NCBI RefSeq assembly: GCF_003031675.1
Contig: NZ_PYWX01000011.1
Coordinates: 186,001 to 250,000 of the forward strand
Source of the DNA: Pseudomonas palleroniana
Lineage (GTDB): Bacteria > Pseudomonadota > Gammaproteobacteria > Pseudomonadales > Pseudomonadaceae
Reading direction: 5' to 3'
DNA length: 64,000 bases
The notes below the pieces were generated by a model. It had not been told where the DNA came from. It made no database searches and worked only from the letters and a program-made list of their open reading frames with translations. This document shows positions 30,243-39,964 of the stretch, one piece after another. Every line of letters starts with the position of its first letter. Within the stretch, counting starts at the first letter, position 1. The translations under genes and the position numbers were made by a program.

Positions 30243-33063
30243 GGGTGGTCCGTGCATAAGGTGCCAGGGCGTTCAACAGCGCCCGCAACGCAAAGGGTTT
30301 GACCAGGCAATGGTTCATGCCGGCGGCCAGGCACAGGTCGGCTTCGCCGCGCATGGCGTTGGCAGTGGCCCCGATAATCGGTAGCGTGCAGCCCTGGCGC
30401 CGCAATTCGCGCGCCAGCTCATAGCCGTTGATGTGGGGCATGTTGACGTCGCTCAGCACCACGTCGAAATGCCCGGCGCTGTACAACTGCAGCGCCTCCT
30501 GGCCGTCGGCCGCCAGTTCCACCGTGCAGCCGAGTTCTTCGAGTTGGTCGCGCAATATCAGTTGGTTGATGATGTTGTCCTCGGCCACCAACAGGTGCAG
30601 GTTGAGGGCGTCCACGTCGCTCTGGCGTGTGGGCTCATCGCTGCGGGCCACCCACAGCCCCTGGGCCTGGCTGACAGCCTGATGGATGGCACCGAGGTGG
30701 TTGAGGTTGACGTGCCACGCGCCGCTGTCAGCTTCTACGGTGGTGCTGGCGTGACTGCTGACATGGATCACCGGCCCCGGCCAGTCGGGTGCCAACAGGG
30801 GATCGACGCTGCCAGGGTGCAATTGCAGCAGCAGGTTGTGGTCGGGCAGGTTCGGCAGGCCGGGCTGGGCCCGTGCGCCCCAGCGACGCAGCCAGCCGCT
30901 GATCGCGTGGGCAAGTTCCGGAATGGGCGAGGCGACGTAGACGGTGTCGGCCAGCAAGGCGCTCATCGGCAGGGTAGGCGCTTCTTCCAGCGGCAGCGTG
31001 AGGCTGAAGCTGCTTCCCAGGCCCAGTTCGCTGACCATGCGCAGCGAGCCGTTCATCAACTCGGTCAGGCGTTGGCAAATCGGCAGGCCCAACCCGGTGC
31101 CGGCCACCACATTGGTGTTGCCTTCGCTCTGGTAAAACGGCTCGAAAATCATCGCCTGGTCTTCCTGGGCGATGCCTTTGCCGGTGTCCGAGACTTGCCA
31201 CAACACACTGGACCGCTCGCCGTCGCGGCCGAGCACCTTGACTCGCAGCACCACGCGCCCGTAATCGGTGAACTTCACCGCGTTATTGAGCAGGTTATTG
31301 AGGATCTGGCGGATACGCGTCACATCGCCGATCAACCGTTCGGGCAACTTGGGGTCCAAGCAGGCGTACAACTGCAAACCCTTGCCTTGGGCGGCTGCGG
31401 CATAGCCCTGGATGATTTCGTGCACCAGGTCCAATGGCGAGAACTCGCTCATCTCCAGTGCCAACTGCCCGGCTTCGATCTTGGACACGTCAAGCACGTC
31501 GCAGATCAGTTGCAGCAACGTGGCGGACGAGCCTTCGATGGCCTGCAGGTAGTCTTTTTGCTGGGCATCCAGTTGGGTTCGGGCCAACAGCTCCAAGGTG
31601 CCCAGCACACCGTACAGGGGCGTGCGGATCTCATGACTCATGGTCGCCAGGAACAGGGTTTTCGCGGCGTTGGCGGCGTCCGCCGATTGCCTGGCCTCTT
31701 CCAGTGCAGCCTCGACCTGCTTGCGCGCGCTGAGGTCGCTGAAGGCACAAAACAGCACGTCTTCGCCCTTGTAGCGGGTCGGCGCGCTGCTCAAGTACAG
31801 GTGGCGGCCGTCGACGGTTTCAAAGTAGTCGCTGCGTTCGCAAGGCTCGCCGGCAAAGGCTTGCTCGATCCAGCTGTCGCGCAGGGCTTCGCGCTCCGGG
31901 CCGTTGCCGAGCCACTGCTGGGCCAGGGTGTTTTCCAGCACCACCTGGCCGTCGGTACGGCGCAGTACACACAAGGCGACGGGCGCGGTCTGGATGACGT
32001 CGCGGCCAAAGGCTTCGCTCTCGATCAGGGCCTGGATGCGATGGATCGACGGGATGATGAAGCGCTGGTCAACCCGGCGCATCACCAGCCAGATCAGCGT
32101 GAGGCTGAACAGGCAGAACAACAATGAACCGAGCAGTTGTTTCCACAGACCGGTGACCACCGCGTGCAGATCAATGGAATACATCAGTTGCCAGTCGGAG
32201 GATTTCAAATGCTTGCGGATCACCAAGTGGTCGGGTAGCCAGCCATTGCCGACAAATCCGAAAAAACTGTCTTCGCCCGGCTTGAGGCGCTGTTGGCTCA
32301 GCCGCGTATCGGCACTGTTGGTGAAGACCAGCATGCCTTGGGAGTTGAGCATCATGAACTCGCCGGCACTCTGATCGCTGAGCGTCGAGGAGACCTCGCG
32401 GCTCTCCATCTCCAGGCCCAGCCAACCTGAGTTGACATCGCGCTCGTCCAGGCGGATGAACACGTACAGGTGCGAGTGGTGCTCGGTCCTGTCACTGAGC
32501 CATAGCTCGCCGAGGGTGCTCGGGTCACGATATTGCAGGGCCTTGAGGCGGTTGAGCATGCACTTGGACGTCGGCAGCACCTGTGCGGTCGAGTTGTAGA
32601 GGCGGGTCACCTGCGGGCTGGGGCCGGCGTTCACGTAGAGCAGGTTGAGTTGCCGCGCCTTCAGGTAGTCGCGCATGCGTGCGGTCAGCCAGATGCTCCA
32701 TTGGTTGCCGGGGATATCGCCCAGTTGCAGATGTTCTTCTTCCGGGGACGGCGGATAGATCCGTGACTGTTTGCGTACCGCCGACAGGCTGAGGCTTTCC
32801 AGCAGGGCCTCGCGATTGGTGAAAAAAGTATGTGCCTCGGCGATGGCACTGCTCATGTAGCCGCGTCGTTGGGAGATATCGTTGTTGAAGGTGGACAACA
32901 GGAAGGTATAGACGCCGCTCAAGATACCAATCAGTAACACGGTGGCAAACGTACGAAGCAGCCTTCTGGCTGCTTCGGGTCGGGAGAGGACGGGGTTGAT
33001 CTGGAGCAGATAACTTTTCAATCGCATCGGCAGAGAGTAGTGGCAGATCGCTGCCAGTGGCAT
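30229..33063 (-). CDS. pvrS: Hybrid sensor histidine kinase without Hpt (PvrS-like)
   Basis: A 944-residue membrane kinase. TM1 is near residues 40-60 and TM2 near 315-335, around a periplasmic sensor of about 255 residues. A PAS-like segment (about 360-450), HisKA ([11 protein letters not shown], His near 476), HATPase ([21 protein letters not shown]) and one receiver (Asp in LSDVNMP, near 869) follow. The protein ends about 60 residues after the receiver and has no Hpt, unlike its paralogue. AAGGA lies before the ATG at 33063. That start region also carries an RcsAB-like box. It may pass phosphate through the Hpt of the RcsC-like protein. Confidence 0.9.
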   Translation of the reverse strand: MPLAAICHYSLPMRLKSYLLQINPVLSRPEAARRLLRTFATVLLIGILSGVYTFLLSTFNNDISQRRGYMSSAIAEAHTFFTNREALLESLSLSAVRKQSRIYPPSPEEEHLQLGDIPGNQWSIWLTARMRDYLKARQLNLLYVNAGPSPQVTRLYNSTAQVLPTSKCMLNRLKALQYRDPSTLGELWLSDRTEHHSHLYVFIRLDERDVNSGWLGLEMESREVSSTLSDQSAGEFMMLNSQGMLVFTNSADTRLSQQRLKPGEDSFFGFVGNGWLPDHLVIRKHLKSSDWQLMYSIDLHAVVTGLWKQLLGSLLFCLFSLTLIWLVMRRVDQRFIIPSIHRIQALIESEAFGRDVIQTAPVALCVLRRTDGQVVLENTLAQQWLGNGPEREALRDSWIEQAFAGEPCERSDYFETVDGRHLYLSSAPTRYKGEDVLFCAFSDLSARKQVEAALEEARQSADAANAAKTLFLATMSHEIRTPLYGVLGTLELLARTQLDAQQKDYLQAIEGSSATLLQLICDVLDVSKIEAGQLALEMSEFSPLDLVHEIIQGYAAAAQGKGLQLYACLDPKLPERLIGDVTRIRQILNNLLNNAVKFTDYGRVVLRVKVLGRDGERSSVLWQVSDTGKGIAQEDQAMIFEPFYQSEGNTNVVAGTGLGLPICQRLTELMNGSLRMVSELGLGSSFSLTLPLEEAPTLPMSALLADTVYVASPIPELAHAISGWLRRWGARAQPGLPNLPDHNLLLQLHPGSVDPLLAPDWPGPVIHVSSHASTTVEADSGAWHVNLNHLGAIHQAVSQAQGLWVARSDEPTRQSDVDALNLHLLVAEDNIINQLILRDQLEELGCTVELAADGQEALQLYSAGHFDVVLSDVNMPHINGYELARELRRQGCTLPIIGATANAMRGEADLCLAAGMNHCLVKPFALRALLNALAPYARTTHEAP

Positions 33064-33076
33064 AAGACGATCCTTA
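33063..33076. promoter_or_regulatory. RcsAB-like box at the PvrS-like start codon
   Basis: TAAGACGATCCTTA differs at one position from the box before the major pilin gene. It covers the ribosome-binding site and touches the ATG of the PvrS-like kinase gene, between the adhesin and kinase genes. Binding here could repress the signalling module or block readthrough. Inferred from motif similarity. Confidence 0.45.
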
Positions 33077-33086
33077 AAGTCGCCGG

Positions 33087-34070
33087 CTACTTGTAGAACA
33101 TGTCGACCACCACAGCCGCCTCGAAAGCCCCGGGAATCGGCAGGGTGCGCCAGCTCAAGTCCGCACGGAAATCATTGCGCGCCTGGCCGGAACCCATCAG
33201 CGTCTGCAAGGTGAACCAGTCATTGAACGGCAAACGCTGATCGCTTTCGGCACGCGACAACGAGATGCCGACCGAGCTGTTGTTGGCCGGCACCAGCAAT
33301 CCGTTGATCACACTGCCGCCGCCCGGGGTGGTGGCGAAACGTGCGTTGACGGTGTAGGGGGTGTCGCAGGCTTTGCGCAGGCTCAGGTTGAAATTCGCGG
33401 TGCTGGCCACCGCGCCGATCTGCGCCGTGCGCGAAGGCGTGGGGAAGTTGACCACGCTGGGGGTGATAGTCAGCTCGGGCGCGCAGGGGACGAAACGGAT
33501 ATCGTTCATACCGGTGACGATGTAATTGAGGTTGCTGTTGGGCTTGCTGTTAAGCCCGCGTACGCCGTCCAGTTGAAAGACACGGTATTGGGTCAGGGTG
33601 CTGGCTTGGCCATTGGGCGGCGTCTTGCCATATTTTTCAATGAACACACTGAAGTTCAAGGTGAAGCGTGCCTTGTCCCAACCGGTGCAGTTGGACCAGG
33701 TGCAGCCGCGGTCCGAGAAGAAGCCGGTACCGACCTTGCCGGTGCTTTGGGTGATTGGCGCATTGTTGTAGCGAATACCTACACGGATACCCTGGCCGAT
33801 GCTGACATTGGCCGGGTTGACGTAGAAATACACCTCTTCACGGCCGTGGTTCTGGTCGTCCTTGCACAGCACGTTGGTGGAGCGTGGGCCCGACTCCCAG
33901 ATGATCGTACCGTCCGGCGCGTCGGCCGCCACTGCCAGCGAAGTACCCAGGGGGTTGATATCCACGTACGCGCCGCTGCCATCTTCCACGCAGGCCAGGG
34001 CATGGCTGGTGGCGGGCAGCGCGGCGCAGCCCCACAGTAAGAATGGGAGAACACGTTTGATGAGTGACAT
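33087..34070 (-). CDS. Fimbrial tip adhesin / minor subunit (CupD4-like)
   Basis: A 327-residue secreted protein with a signal peptide (about residues 1-25, ending SHALA). The size and two-part layout fit a two-domain adhesin: an N-terminal lectin-like half with four cysteines (CVEDGS, LCKDDQ, GCTWSNC), then from about residue 200 a pilin-like half (LTITPSVVNFPTPSR to VVDMFYK) ending in the aromatic residue expected for chaperone pairing. The ATG at 34070 is preferred to a TTG nine bases upstream. It lies 24 bp after the second chaperone gene and 23 bp before the PvrS-like gene. The receptor is unknown. Confidence 0.8.
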   Translation of the reverse strand: MSLIKRVLPFLLWGCAALPATSHALACVEDGSGAYVDINPLGTSLAVAADAPDGTIIWESGPRSTNVLCKDDQNHGREEVYFYVNPANVSIGQGIRVGIRYNNAPITQSTGKVGTGFFSDRGCTWSNCTGWDKARFTLNFSVFIEKYGKTPPNGQASTLTQYRVFQLDGVRGLNSKPNSNLNYIVTGMNDIRFVPCAPELTITPSVVNFPTPSRTAQIGAVASTANFNLSLRKACDTPYTVNARFATTPGGGSVINGLLVPANNSSVGISLSRAESDQRLPFNDWFTLQTLMGSGQARNDFRADLSWRTLPIPGAFEAAVVVDMFYK

Positions 34071-34093
34071 AGGTGCCAATACCCCGCGATGGA

Positions 34094-34795
34094 TCAGTTG
34101 AGCACCGCGCGATGGCGGGCCTGCAAACCGATGTCGTTGATTTCGGTGAAGTGAAGGGTGGTGCCTTTGGGCAAAACGCCCGGCGTGGTCAGGGTGATGC
34201 TTTCGTGGGGCTTGAGCAGCAGGTAGTCGCTGAGCGCGTGGGTATCGGTGTGCACGTTCACCAGCGACAGGTGAAACGCGCTGGGATTACTCACGGTGAT
34301 GCTCTGCGCGTCGTGGCGGCTCCACACCAACTGCTGCAGCGCTTCGGTCGAGCCGCCTTCGAGCGTGGGCGGCCGGTAGAACAGCTTGAGGCGTTGGCGG
34401 ATCGCAAATTGCACGCTGCCGGGCTCTTTCGGCTTGAGCGGGACCTCCATGAGGTTGAGCCAGAACAACGATTCACGATCGCTGGGCAGTCCGGCGCCTG
34501 CGTAGAGCACCCGCAGCCGGTGATGCTCCTCTGGCCCCAGTTTTACCAGCGGCTCGGTGGCGGCAAACGGCACATCGCGGTTGGCGGTTTCATCTTCGGC
34601 GGTGATCCAGGTTTGCACCACCACGTCTTGTGACGCCTGGTTGACCACGTTGATGCCGGCGGCCTTGTCCTGGCCGAAGTAAATCAGCCGTGTACCTTCG
34701 ATTTTCAGCGCGGCGCGGGCCGGTGGCGCCAGGGCCAGCAACGCACCGGCGATCAGCAGGATTCGCAAAAGGGGCATCAACACAATCAATTCCAT
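34094..34795 (-). CDS. Second periplasmic pilus chaperone (CupD5-like)
   Basis: A 233-residue FimC-type chaperone with a signal peptide (ending PPARA). Family motifs are ALKIEGTRLIYFGQDKAAGINVVNQ, RESLFWLNLMEVPLKP and VQFAIRQRLKLFYRP. The start is uncertain between the ATG at 34795 and one at 34777. It is the first gene of the chaperone-adhesin-PvrS-PvrR-RcsC-RcsB series. An RcsAB-like box lies about 50 bp upstream. It probably serves the adhesin encoded next to it, while the other chaperone serves the major pilin. Confidence 0.9.
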   Translation of the reverse strand: MELIVLMPLLRILLIAGALLALAPPARAALKIEGTRLIYFGQDKAAGINVVNQASQDVVVQTWITAEDETANRDVPFAATEPLVKLGPEEHHRLRVLYAGAGLPSDRESLFWLNLMEVPLKPKEPGSVQFAIRQRLKLFYRPPTLEGGSTEALQQLVWSRHDAQSITVSNPSAFHLSLVNVHTDTHALSDYLLLKPHESITLTTPGVLPKGTTLHFTEINDIGLQARHRAVLN

Positions 34796-34846
34796 GGGGC
34801 ATTTGCAGACGCAGACCATGGTAGAGGCAAGGCGGCGGCAGGGCTT

Positions 34847-34860
34847 TCAGGCGATTCTTA
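34847..34860. promoter_or_regulatory. RcsAB-like box, chaperone side of divergent promoter
   Basis: TCAGGCGATTCTTA matches the pilin-promoter box at 12 of 14 positions, with the CGATTCTTA core identical. It lies about 50 bp upstream of the second chaperone gene and 42 bp (start to start) from an oppositely oriented copy at 34889. Confidence 0.5.
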
Positions 34861-34888
34861 AAAGTGCGCTCGCGCTGCGTCTGCCGTT

Positions 34889-34902
34889 TCAGAATCGCCT
34901 TA
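34889..34902. promoter_or_regulatory. RcsAB-like box, degenerate-receiver side of divergent promoter
   Basis: TCAGAATCGCCTTA matches the reverse complement of the 34847 box at 12 of 14 positions. It lies about 80 bp upstream of the divergent degenerate-receiver gene, a spacing close to that of the pilin box from the pilin ATG. It suggests that this gene shares the fimbrial regulon. Confidence 0.5.
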
Positions 34903-34981
34903 AAGTCATAGCCGGGTGCCGACCGTTACCGTATTCACCGTTGAATGATCGACGTGGATGCCCAACTGTCAGGTTTACCCT

Positions 34982-35503
34982 ATGTCTAATAAAGCGCTAC
35001 GCCTTCTGATTGCCGATACCGACCTGCTGCAACGGATCAAGATCGAGAAAATGCTTAACCAGTTGGGTTATCACCGTATTGCGCCCATCAGTTCATTCGA
35101 CGAACTGCAGGGGCTGACACGTTCGGTGGGGGTAGCGTTCGACCTGTTGATCATCAACACCGCGCTGGTGCATTCGCGAGAAGTCAACCTGCTCAAGTAC
35201 TGCCACGACAACCCGCTGATCCGCCACACCCTGATCTATGACGGGCAATGCGCATTGAGCTCGGTGGTGTCGGTGTCGGTCAGCCAGACCCTGCACCTGT
35301 CCCTGTCGCAGTCGCCCGACTTCAACTCGCTGCGCCGCTGCATGGAAATCGTCGACCCCGCCCACAGCCCTCCCGTGGTTGAACGCCCCACGTTGCGAGC
35401 GGTAGACACGCGAAACCCGCAATCGCCGATAAGACTGCGCCCCCATGACCACGGCGATTCGGCGGTGGTGGCGTGTGCGGTGGGGTTGACGCCCAAGCGG
35501 TAA
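34982..35503 (+). CDS. Degenerate receiver-like protein of the fimbrial locus
   Basis: A 173-residue cytoplasmic protein. Its first 125 residues look like a response-regulator receiver (ALRLLIADTDLLQRIKIEKMLNQLGY, read in parts). However, the phospho-acceptor position reads IINTALVHS, with Asn in place of Asp, and no KP-type lysine is evident. The C-terminal 50 residues are Pro/Arg-rich without a known output domain. It is divergent from the fimbrial chaperone/adhesin unit and has an RcsAB-like box in its promoter. A role as phosphorylation-independent partner or antagonist of RcsB or PvrR is possible but unproven. Confidence 0.7.
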   Translation: MSNKALRLLIADTDLLQRIKIEKMLNQLGYHRIAPISSFDELQGLTRSVGVAFDLLIINTALVHSREVNLLKYCHDNPLIRHTLIYDGQCALSSVVSVSVSQTLHLSLSQSPDFNSLRRCMEIVDPAHSPPVVERPTLRAVDTRNPQSPIRLRPHDHGDSAVVACAVGLTPKR

Positions 35504-35566
35504 GGGGGGCCACCCTTTTTGCGGAAGATCGCGTAGAGGGCGCCTGACGGGAAATAGACTGCGCAA

Positions 35567-35591
35567 GGCGACCCTCGGCGGGAGGGTCGCC
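35567..35591. terminator. Bidirectional hairpin terminator
   Basis: GGCGACCCTC and GAGGGTCGCC form a perfect 10-bp stem with a 5-nt loop between two convergent genes, the degenerate-receiver gene and the aldo/keto reductase gene. The stem is strong, but no long T-run follows on either strand. Confidence 0.6.
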
Positions 35592-35598
35592 CCCTCCA

Positions 35599-36675
35599 TC
35601 ACTTGTCCTTGCGGGCATCCATGGTCTTTTGGTGCTCGGCCAAAAACGGCTGCTCTGCCGGGTCGAAGCGGTCGATCCCGGCGGTGAAGCGGTGCCAGTA
35701 CGGATACAACGGCTGGCGCCGGGTGACGGCTTCGATGCGCGAAGACTGCGCCTCGGTGAGTTTCAATTCAGTGGCGGCGAGGTTGTCGCGCAGGTGCTCT
35801 TCGGTGCGGGCGCCGACGATCAGCGCGGTGATGCCGGGGCGGTCCTTGAGCCAGGCCAGGCAGGTGCGCGCCACCGACACACCCAGCTCATCGCCGACGG
35901 CCGCGAGGGTTTCGATGATATCCAGGGCGCGCTCGCGGTCATGCACATAGGGTTCCGGCCAGTCGCTGCCTTGGCGTGTATTGGCTGGCGGGTTTTGCCC
36001 GCGTCGGGTCGAGCCGGTCAGCAGACCTTCGCCCATCGGGCCCCACACCAGGGTGCCGACGGACTGGTCAAGCGCCAGGGGCAGCAACTCGTACTCGGCC
36101 TCACGGGATTCCGGGGTGTAGTAGATCTGTTGGGTGAGGGGCTTGAGCATGCCGTGCAGCTCGGCTTTGCCCAGGGTTTTCATCATCTGCCAGGCGGTGA
36201 AGTTGCTGGTGCCGAAGTAGCGGATCTTCCCCGAACCGACTAACAGCCGCAGCGCTTCAAGGGTCTCTTCGATGGGCGTCAGGCCATCCCAATTGTGCAA
36301 TTGGTAGAGGTCGATGTGATCGGTGCCCAGGCGCTTCAAACTGGCCTCACACGCGCGGATCAGATGGTAGCGCGAGGCGCCGGAGTTGTTCGGATTATTG
36401 TCCACGGGGCTGCGGCCCTTGGTGGCCAGCAGGATATCGTTGCGCTTGTCACCCAAGGCTTTGCCCACCACTTCCTCGGCCAGGCCGTGGGAGTAGAGGT
36501 CAGCGGTGTCGACCATGTTGACCCCGGCCTCGAACGCGATGTCGAACATGCGCCTGGCCTGGGGCACATCCACCGCGCCGCATTTTGCAAACTCGGCGCG
36601 ACCGCCGAACGGCACGGTGCCGAGGATGATTTCAGATACCAGCAGGCCGCTATGGCCCAGTTGTCGGTATTGCAT
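35599..36675 (-). CDS. Aldo/keto reductase
   Basis: A 358-residue NADPH-dependent oxidoreductase of the aldo/keto reductase superfamily, (beta/alpha)8 fold. The catalytic tetrad is visible: Asp and Tyr in DTADLYSHGLAEEVVG, Lys in LLATKGRS, and His in YQLHNWDG. A C-terminal cofactor segment IVGARTEEHLRDNLAA is present. It resembles the YajO/Tas subgroup that takes aldehydes and small ketones. It stands alone between a terminator and the divergent FetAB-like operon. The physiological substrate is unknown. Confidence 0.87.
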   Translation of the reverse strand: MQYRQLGHSGLLVSEIILGTVPFGGRAEFAKCGAVDVPQARRMFDIAFEAGVNMVDTADLYSHGLAEEVVGKALGDKRNDILLATKGRSPVDNNPNNSGASRYHLIRACEASLKRLGTDHIDLYQLHNWDGLTPIEETLEALRLLVGSGKIRYFGTSNFTAWQMMKTLGKAELHGMLKPLTQQIYYTPESREAEYELLPLALDQSVGTLVWGPMGEGLLTGSTRRGQNPPANTRQGSDWPEPYVHDRERALDIIETLAAVGDELGVSVARTCLAWLKDRPGITALIVGARTEEHLRDNLAATELKLTEAQSSRIEAVTRRQPLYPYWHRFTAGIDRFDPAEQPFLAEHQKTMDARKDK

Positions 36676-36806
36676 GTCGCCTCCTACCTAACGTTGCACG
36701 TGAAGGTGTGAACGACGTGAGGGGCGATAGTTTGAATTTTTTCATGAAAACTTTGTGCGGCTGCCGCACCATGTCCGCCAACCGGATCAAGAGGAACACC
36801 CTGTCC

Positions 36807-37484
36807 ATGAGCGCACTGATAGAAACCCGCGCCCTCACGCGCCAGGACGAGCGTCGCCAGGCGATTTTGCTGCAACCCACCGACTTCAGCTTGAACCGCG
36901 CCGACCGCGTGTCGATCACCGGTTCCTCAGGCTCCGGCAAAAGCGTATTCCTGCGCGCACTGGCCCTGCTGGACGCGCCCAGCTCCGGGCAGATCCTGTG
37001 GAACGGTCAACCGATTGCTAACTCAGAGATTCCCCATTACCGCAGCCATATCAGCTACCTGTCCCAGCGCCCGGCGTTGATCGAGGGGACTGTGGAGGAC
37101 AACCTGCGCTTCCCGTTCAGCCTCAAGACCCTGCGCAAGCGCAGCTTCGATCGGCAAGCCGTGATCACGTTGCTGGAGCATGCCGGTAAGCAACCGGACT
37201 TCCTGACTAAAAACGCCGGCGATCTGTCGGGGGGCGAAGCCCAGGTGGTGTCGTTGATCCGCACCCTGCAATTGAACCCCGAAGTGCTGTTGCTGGATGA
37301 ACCCACCGCCGCCCTCGACCCCACGTCCTCCCGGGATGTCGAAGCGCTGATCGATGCCTGGTACGCCGCCGATAAGGCCCGCGCCTACCTCTGGGTCTCC
37401 CACGACCTGGAGCAGGCCCGGCGCATGAGCGACCTGCATTTGCAGATGAGTGCCGGTGTTCTGAGCGGAGTCGCCCAGCCATGA
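36807..37484 (+). CDS. fetA: FetA/YbbL-like ABC transporter ATP-binding protein
   Basis: A 225-residue ATPase with Walker A GSSGSGKSVFLRAL, signature LSGGEAQVVSLIRTL, Walker B VLLLDEPTAALDP and switch His in WVSHDLEQAR. Together with the next gene it matches E. coli FetAB (YbbLM), an exporter that relieves iron or peroxide stress. GAGGAA lies about 12 nt before the ATG at 36807; an upstream in-frame start would add 33 poorly conserved residues. It overlaps the permease gene by ATGA. Confidence 0.82.
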   Translation: MSALIETRALTRQDERRQAILLQPTDFSLNRADRVSITGSSGSGKSVFLRALALLDAPSSGQILWNGQPIANSEIPHYRSHISYLSQRPALIEGTVEDNLRFPFSLKTLRKRSFDRQAVITLLEHAGKQPDFLTKNAGDLSGGEAQVVSLIRTLQLNPEVLLLDEPTAALDPTSSRDVEALIDAWYAADKARAYLWVSHDLEQARRMSDLHLQMSAGVLSGVAQP

Positions 37485-38272
37485 ATTATCAAAACCTGAC
37501 CGCACTGGACATGGGCATCGCCGCCTCGCTGATCCTGATCAACGGCGCCTTGTCGCTGTTGTTGCGCCTGGGCCTGGAGCGCCAGTTGCTGTGGGCCGCC
37601 GTGCGCACGGTGGTGCAGTTGATGGCCATCGGGTACCTGCTGGGCTGGGTATTCGAGTTTGCCTACTGGTACGTGGTACTGCCGTTGATGTGTGCGATGA
37701 CCTTGATCGCCGGCATCTCGGCGGCGGGACGTGGGCGACGCACTTATCGCGGGCAGCGGGTCGACAGCATCGTGTCGGTCTGGGGCAGTTCGTGGCTGGT
37801 GACGGCGGTGGGCCTGTTCGCGGTGATCCGTATCCACCCCTGGTATGAACCGCAATATGCGATCCCGATCCTCGGCATGATCCTGGGCAATACGCTGACC
37901 GGCGTGTCGTTGGGCATTGAGCGCATGACCCAGGAGCTGACCTCGGGGCGCAATACCATCGAGATGATCCTGGCCCTGGGCGGCTCACGCTGGGAAGCCG
38001 CCCAGGAGGCGATCCGCCAGGCCGTGCGGGCGGGGATGATCCCCACGCTGAACCAGATGACCGTGGTCGGTATCGTCAGCCTGCCGGGCATGATGACCGG
38101 CCAGGTGTTGGCGGGGGAGAGCCCGCTGGACGCGGTGCGCTACCAGATCGTGATCATGTTCCTGATCGCCGCATCATCGGCGCTGGGCACGGTCGGTGCA
38201 GTGCTGCTCACCTACCAGCGGTTGTTTTCCGCCAGCCACCGGTTTCTGCGTGACCGGCTGGAGGAGCGCTGA
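37481..38272 (+). CDS. fetB: FetB/YbbM-like ABC exporter permease (UPF0014)
   Basis: A 263-residue membrane protein with about 7 hydrophobic helices of the UPF0014/FetB family. Conserved stretches include LRLGLERQLLWAAVRTVVQL near residue 30, IPILGMILGNTLTGVSLGIER and ALGGSRWEAAQEAIRQAVRAG, a cytoplasmic ATPase-contact loop. The last, LPGMMTGQVLAGESP, is very typical of the family. The gene overlaps the ATPase gene by 4 bp. Iron export is known for the E. coli pair; the substrate here is inferred. Confidence 0.85.
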   Translation: MNYQNLTALDMGIAASLILINGALSLLLRLGLERQLLWAAVRTVVQLMAIGYLLGWVFEFAYWYVVLPLMCAMTLIAGISAAGRGRRTYRGQRVDSIVSVWGSSWLVTAVGLFAVIRIHPWYEPQYAIPILGMILGNTLTGVSLGIERMTQELTSGRNTIEMILALGGSRWEAAQEAIRQAVRAGMIPTLNQMTVVGIVSLPGMMTGQVLAGESPLDAVRYQIVIMFLIAASSALGTVGAVLLTYQRLFSASHRFLRDRLEER

Positions 38273-38392
38273 GCACCCTCGCGGTATTGTTTCATGCTGT
38301 GAAATGCTGGATTGTAAATCCTGGTGATTCCAACGATTTGCACTGCGGTGGAACATGACCGGCGTCGAAACCCCCACCTTTGGAGCGTCTCA

Positions 38393-39025
38393 ATGTCCCA
38401 GCCTGCGATCAAACTGTATGGTTTCCCGTTGTCCGGCCACTCGCATCGGGTCGAGTTGATGCTGTCCCTGCTGGGGCTGCCCATGGAATTCATCCTGGTG
38501 GACCTCAAGCACGGCGCGCACAAAACCGCGGAATTTCTGACTGAGGTCAACAGCTTCGGACAGGTCCCGGCGATTGATGACAACGGCATGGTGCTGGCGG
38601 ACTCCAACGCCATCCTGGTCTACCTGGCCGCCACCTACGGCAAAGGCCAATGGCTGCCGAGCGATCCGGTGGGGCAGGCTCGCGTACAACGCTGGCTCTC
38701 GGCCGCGGCCGGCCCCTTGCATGTAGGGCCGGCGTCGGCGCGCCTGGCCGTGGTGTTTGGTGCCGAGATCGACACCGCCAATGCCATCGCGCGCTCCCAC
38801 GCCTTGCTCAAACTGGTGGAACAGCAACTCAGCCAGACGCGGTTTCTTGTCGGTGAGCAACCGACCATCGCCGATATCGCGTTTTACTCCTACGTGGCTC
38901 ACGCGCCGGAAGGCAATGTGTCGCTGGCCGACTACCCTAAAGTGCGGGCCTGGCTCGCCGGCATCGAGGCGTTGCCGGGCTTTGTCGGCATGCCTCGCAC
39001 GGTAGCGGGCCTGCAAACACCGTAA
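38393..39025 (+). CDS. Glutathione S-transferase
   Basis: A 210-residue cytosolic glutathione transferase-like protein. The N-terminal thioredoxin-fold domain includes [19 protein letters not shown] and the cis-Pro motif [24 protein letters not shown] (in parts), where the Ser-containing motif binds glutathione. The all-helical C-terminal domain carries [19 protein letters not shown], the GST N-capping box. GGAG lies 8 nt before the ATG. It is followed after 18 bp by a LysR gene and may be its target, though co-directional. Confidence 0.88.
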   Translation: MSQPAIKLYGFPLSGHSHRVELMLSLLGLPMEFILVDLKHGAHKTAEFLTEVNSFGQVPAIDDNGMVLADSNAILVYLAATYGKGQWLPSDPVGQARVQRWLSAAAGPLHVGPASARLAVVFGAEIDTANAIARSHALLKLVEQQLSQTRFLVGEQPTIADIAFYSYVAHAPEGNVSLADYPKVRAWLAGIEALPGFVGMPRTVAGLQTP

Positions 39026-39043
39026 CGTCCACAAGGGGCGCCG

Positions 39044-39964
39044 ATGGACCGATTTCATGAGATGCAGGTGTTCCTGGCGGTGGCCGAGGAGGAGGGCTTC
39101 GCCGCCGCCGCACGCCGCCTGAATACCTCACCGCCCAGCGTGACCCGGGCCATCGCCGCCATGGAGGCGCGCATCGGTACCCAATTGCTGGCGCGTACCA
39201 CACGCAGCCTGCATTTGACGGAGGCCGGCCAGCGTTACCTGGAAGACTGCCGACGCATCCTGGCCGAACTGGATGAGGCCGAAGAGGCGGCGGCAGGCAG
39301 TTACTCCAGCCCTTGCGGGCATTTGACGGTGACCGCGCCGGTACTGTTCGGCGAGCGGTATGTGGCGCCGGTGCTGGGGGATTACCTGGATCGTTTTCCG
39401 CTGGTGACGCTCAACGCGTTGCTGGTCGACCGTGTGGTGAACCTGGCCGATGAAGGTGTTGATGTGGCCGTACGCATCGGTCATCTGTACGAGCCGGGGC
39501 AACAGGCAATCAAAGTCGGCGAGGTACGCCGGGTGGTCTGTGCGGCGCCGGCCTTTCTCGATCAACACGGGCGGCCTCGGCATCCCGCCCAATTGCGTGA
39601 CTTCAAGATCGTCACCTCGTCCGCCAGCCAACGGGTGCACGAGTGGGCGTTTTTCGACCAGGGCCAGCCGGTGACGGTGCCTATCGAACCGCGCCTGGTG
39701 GTCACGGCGAATAACGCGGCGATCAACCTGGCGTGCCTGGGCTGGGGCGCGACCCAGGTGTTGTCCTATCAAATCGCGGCGCAGGTGGCGGCGGGCGAGC
39801 TGGAGATTGTGCTGGAGGCTTTCGAACCGGCACCGCTGCCGATCCAGGTAGTGTTTCAGCAGAGTGCCCGCGTACCGGCCAAAGTCAGCACCTTCGTGGA
39901 TTTCCTCAGCCGGCGGCTGGGCCAGGACGCCGCGCTGAACCCGGCGATGACGCGGCGCGGCTGA
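39044..39964 (+). CDS. LysR-family transcriptional regulator (first of tandem pair)
   Basis: A 306-residue LysR-type regulator. The winged helix-turn-helix spans residues 1-60 (FHEMQVFLAVAEEEGFAAAARRL, then SPPSVTRAIAAMEARIGTQLL), with the LysR effector domain from about residue 90. It starts 18 bp after the glutathione transferase gene. Its stop codon overlaps the start codon of a second LysR gene by one base (TGATG), so the two are translationally coupled. The two are similar along their length, suggesting an old duplication. Confidence 0.85.
   Translation: MDRFHEMQVFLAVAEEEGFAAAARRLNTSPPSVTRAIAAMEARIGTQLLARTTRSLHLTEAGQRYLEDCRRILAELDEAEEAAAGSYSSPCGHLTVTAPVLFGERYVAPVLGDYLDRFPLVTLNALLVDRVVNLADEGVDVAVRIGHLYEPGQQAIKVGEVRRVVCAAPAFLDQHGRPRHPAQLRDFKIVTSSASQRVHEWAFFDQGQPVTVPIEPRLVVTANNAAINLACLGWGATQVLSYQIAAQVAAGELEIVLEAFEPAPLPIQVVFQQSARVPAKVSTFVDFLSRRLGQDAALNPAMTRRG

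Noticed and set aside
30229..30330. Loss of an Hpt domain from the PvrS-like kinase by frameshift
   Set aside because: The frame ends cleanly after the receiver and overlaps the next gene by 14 bp; no Hpt-like remnant is seen in other frames.
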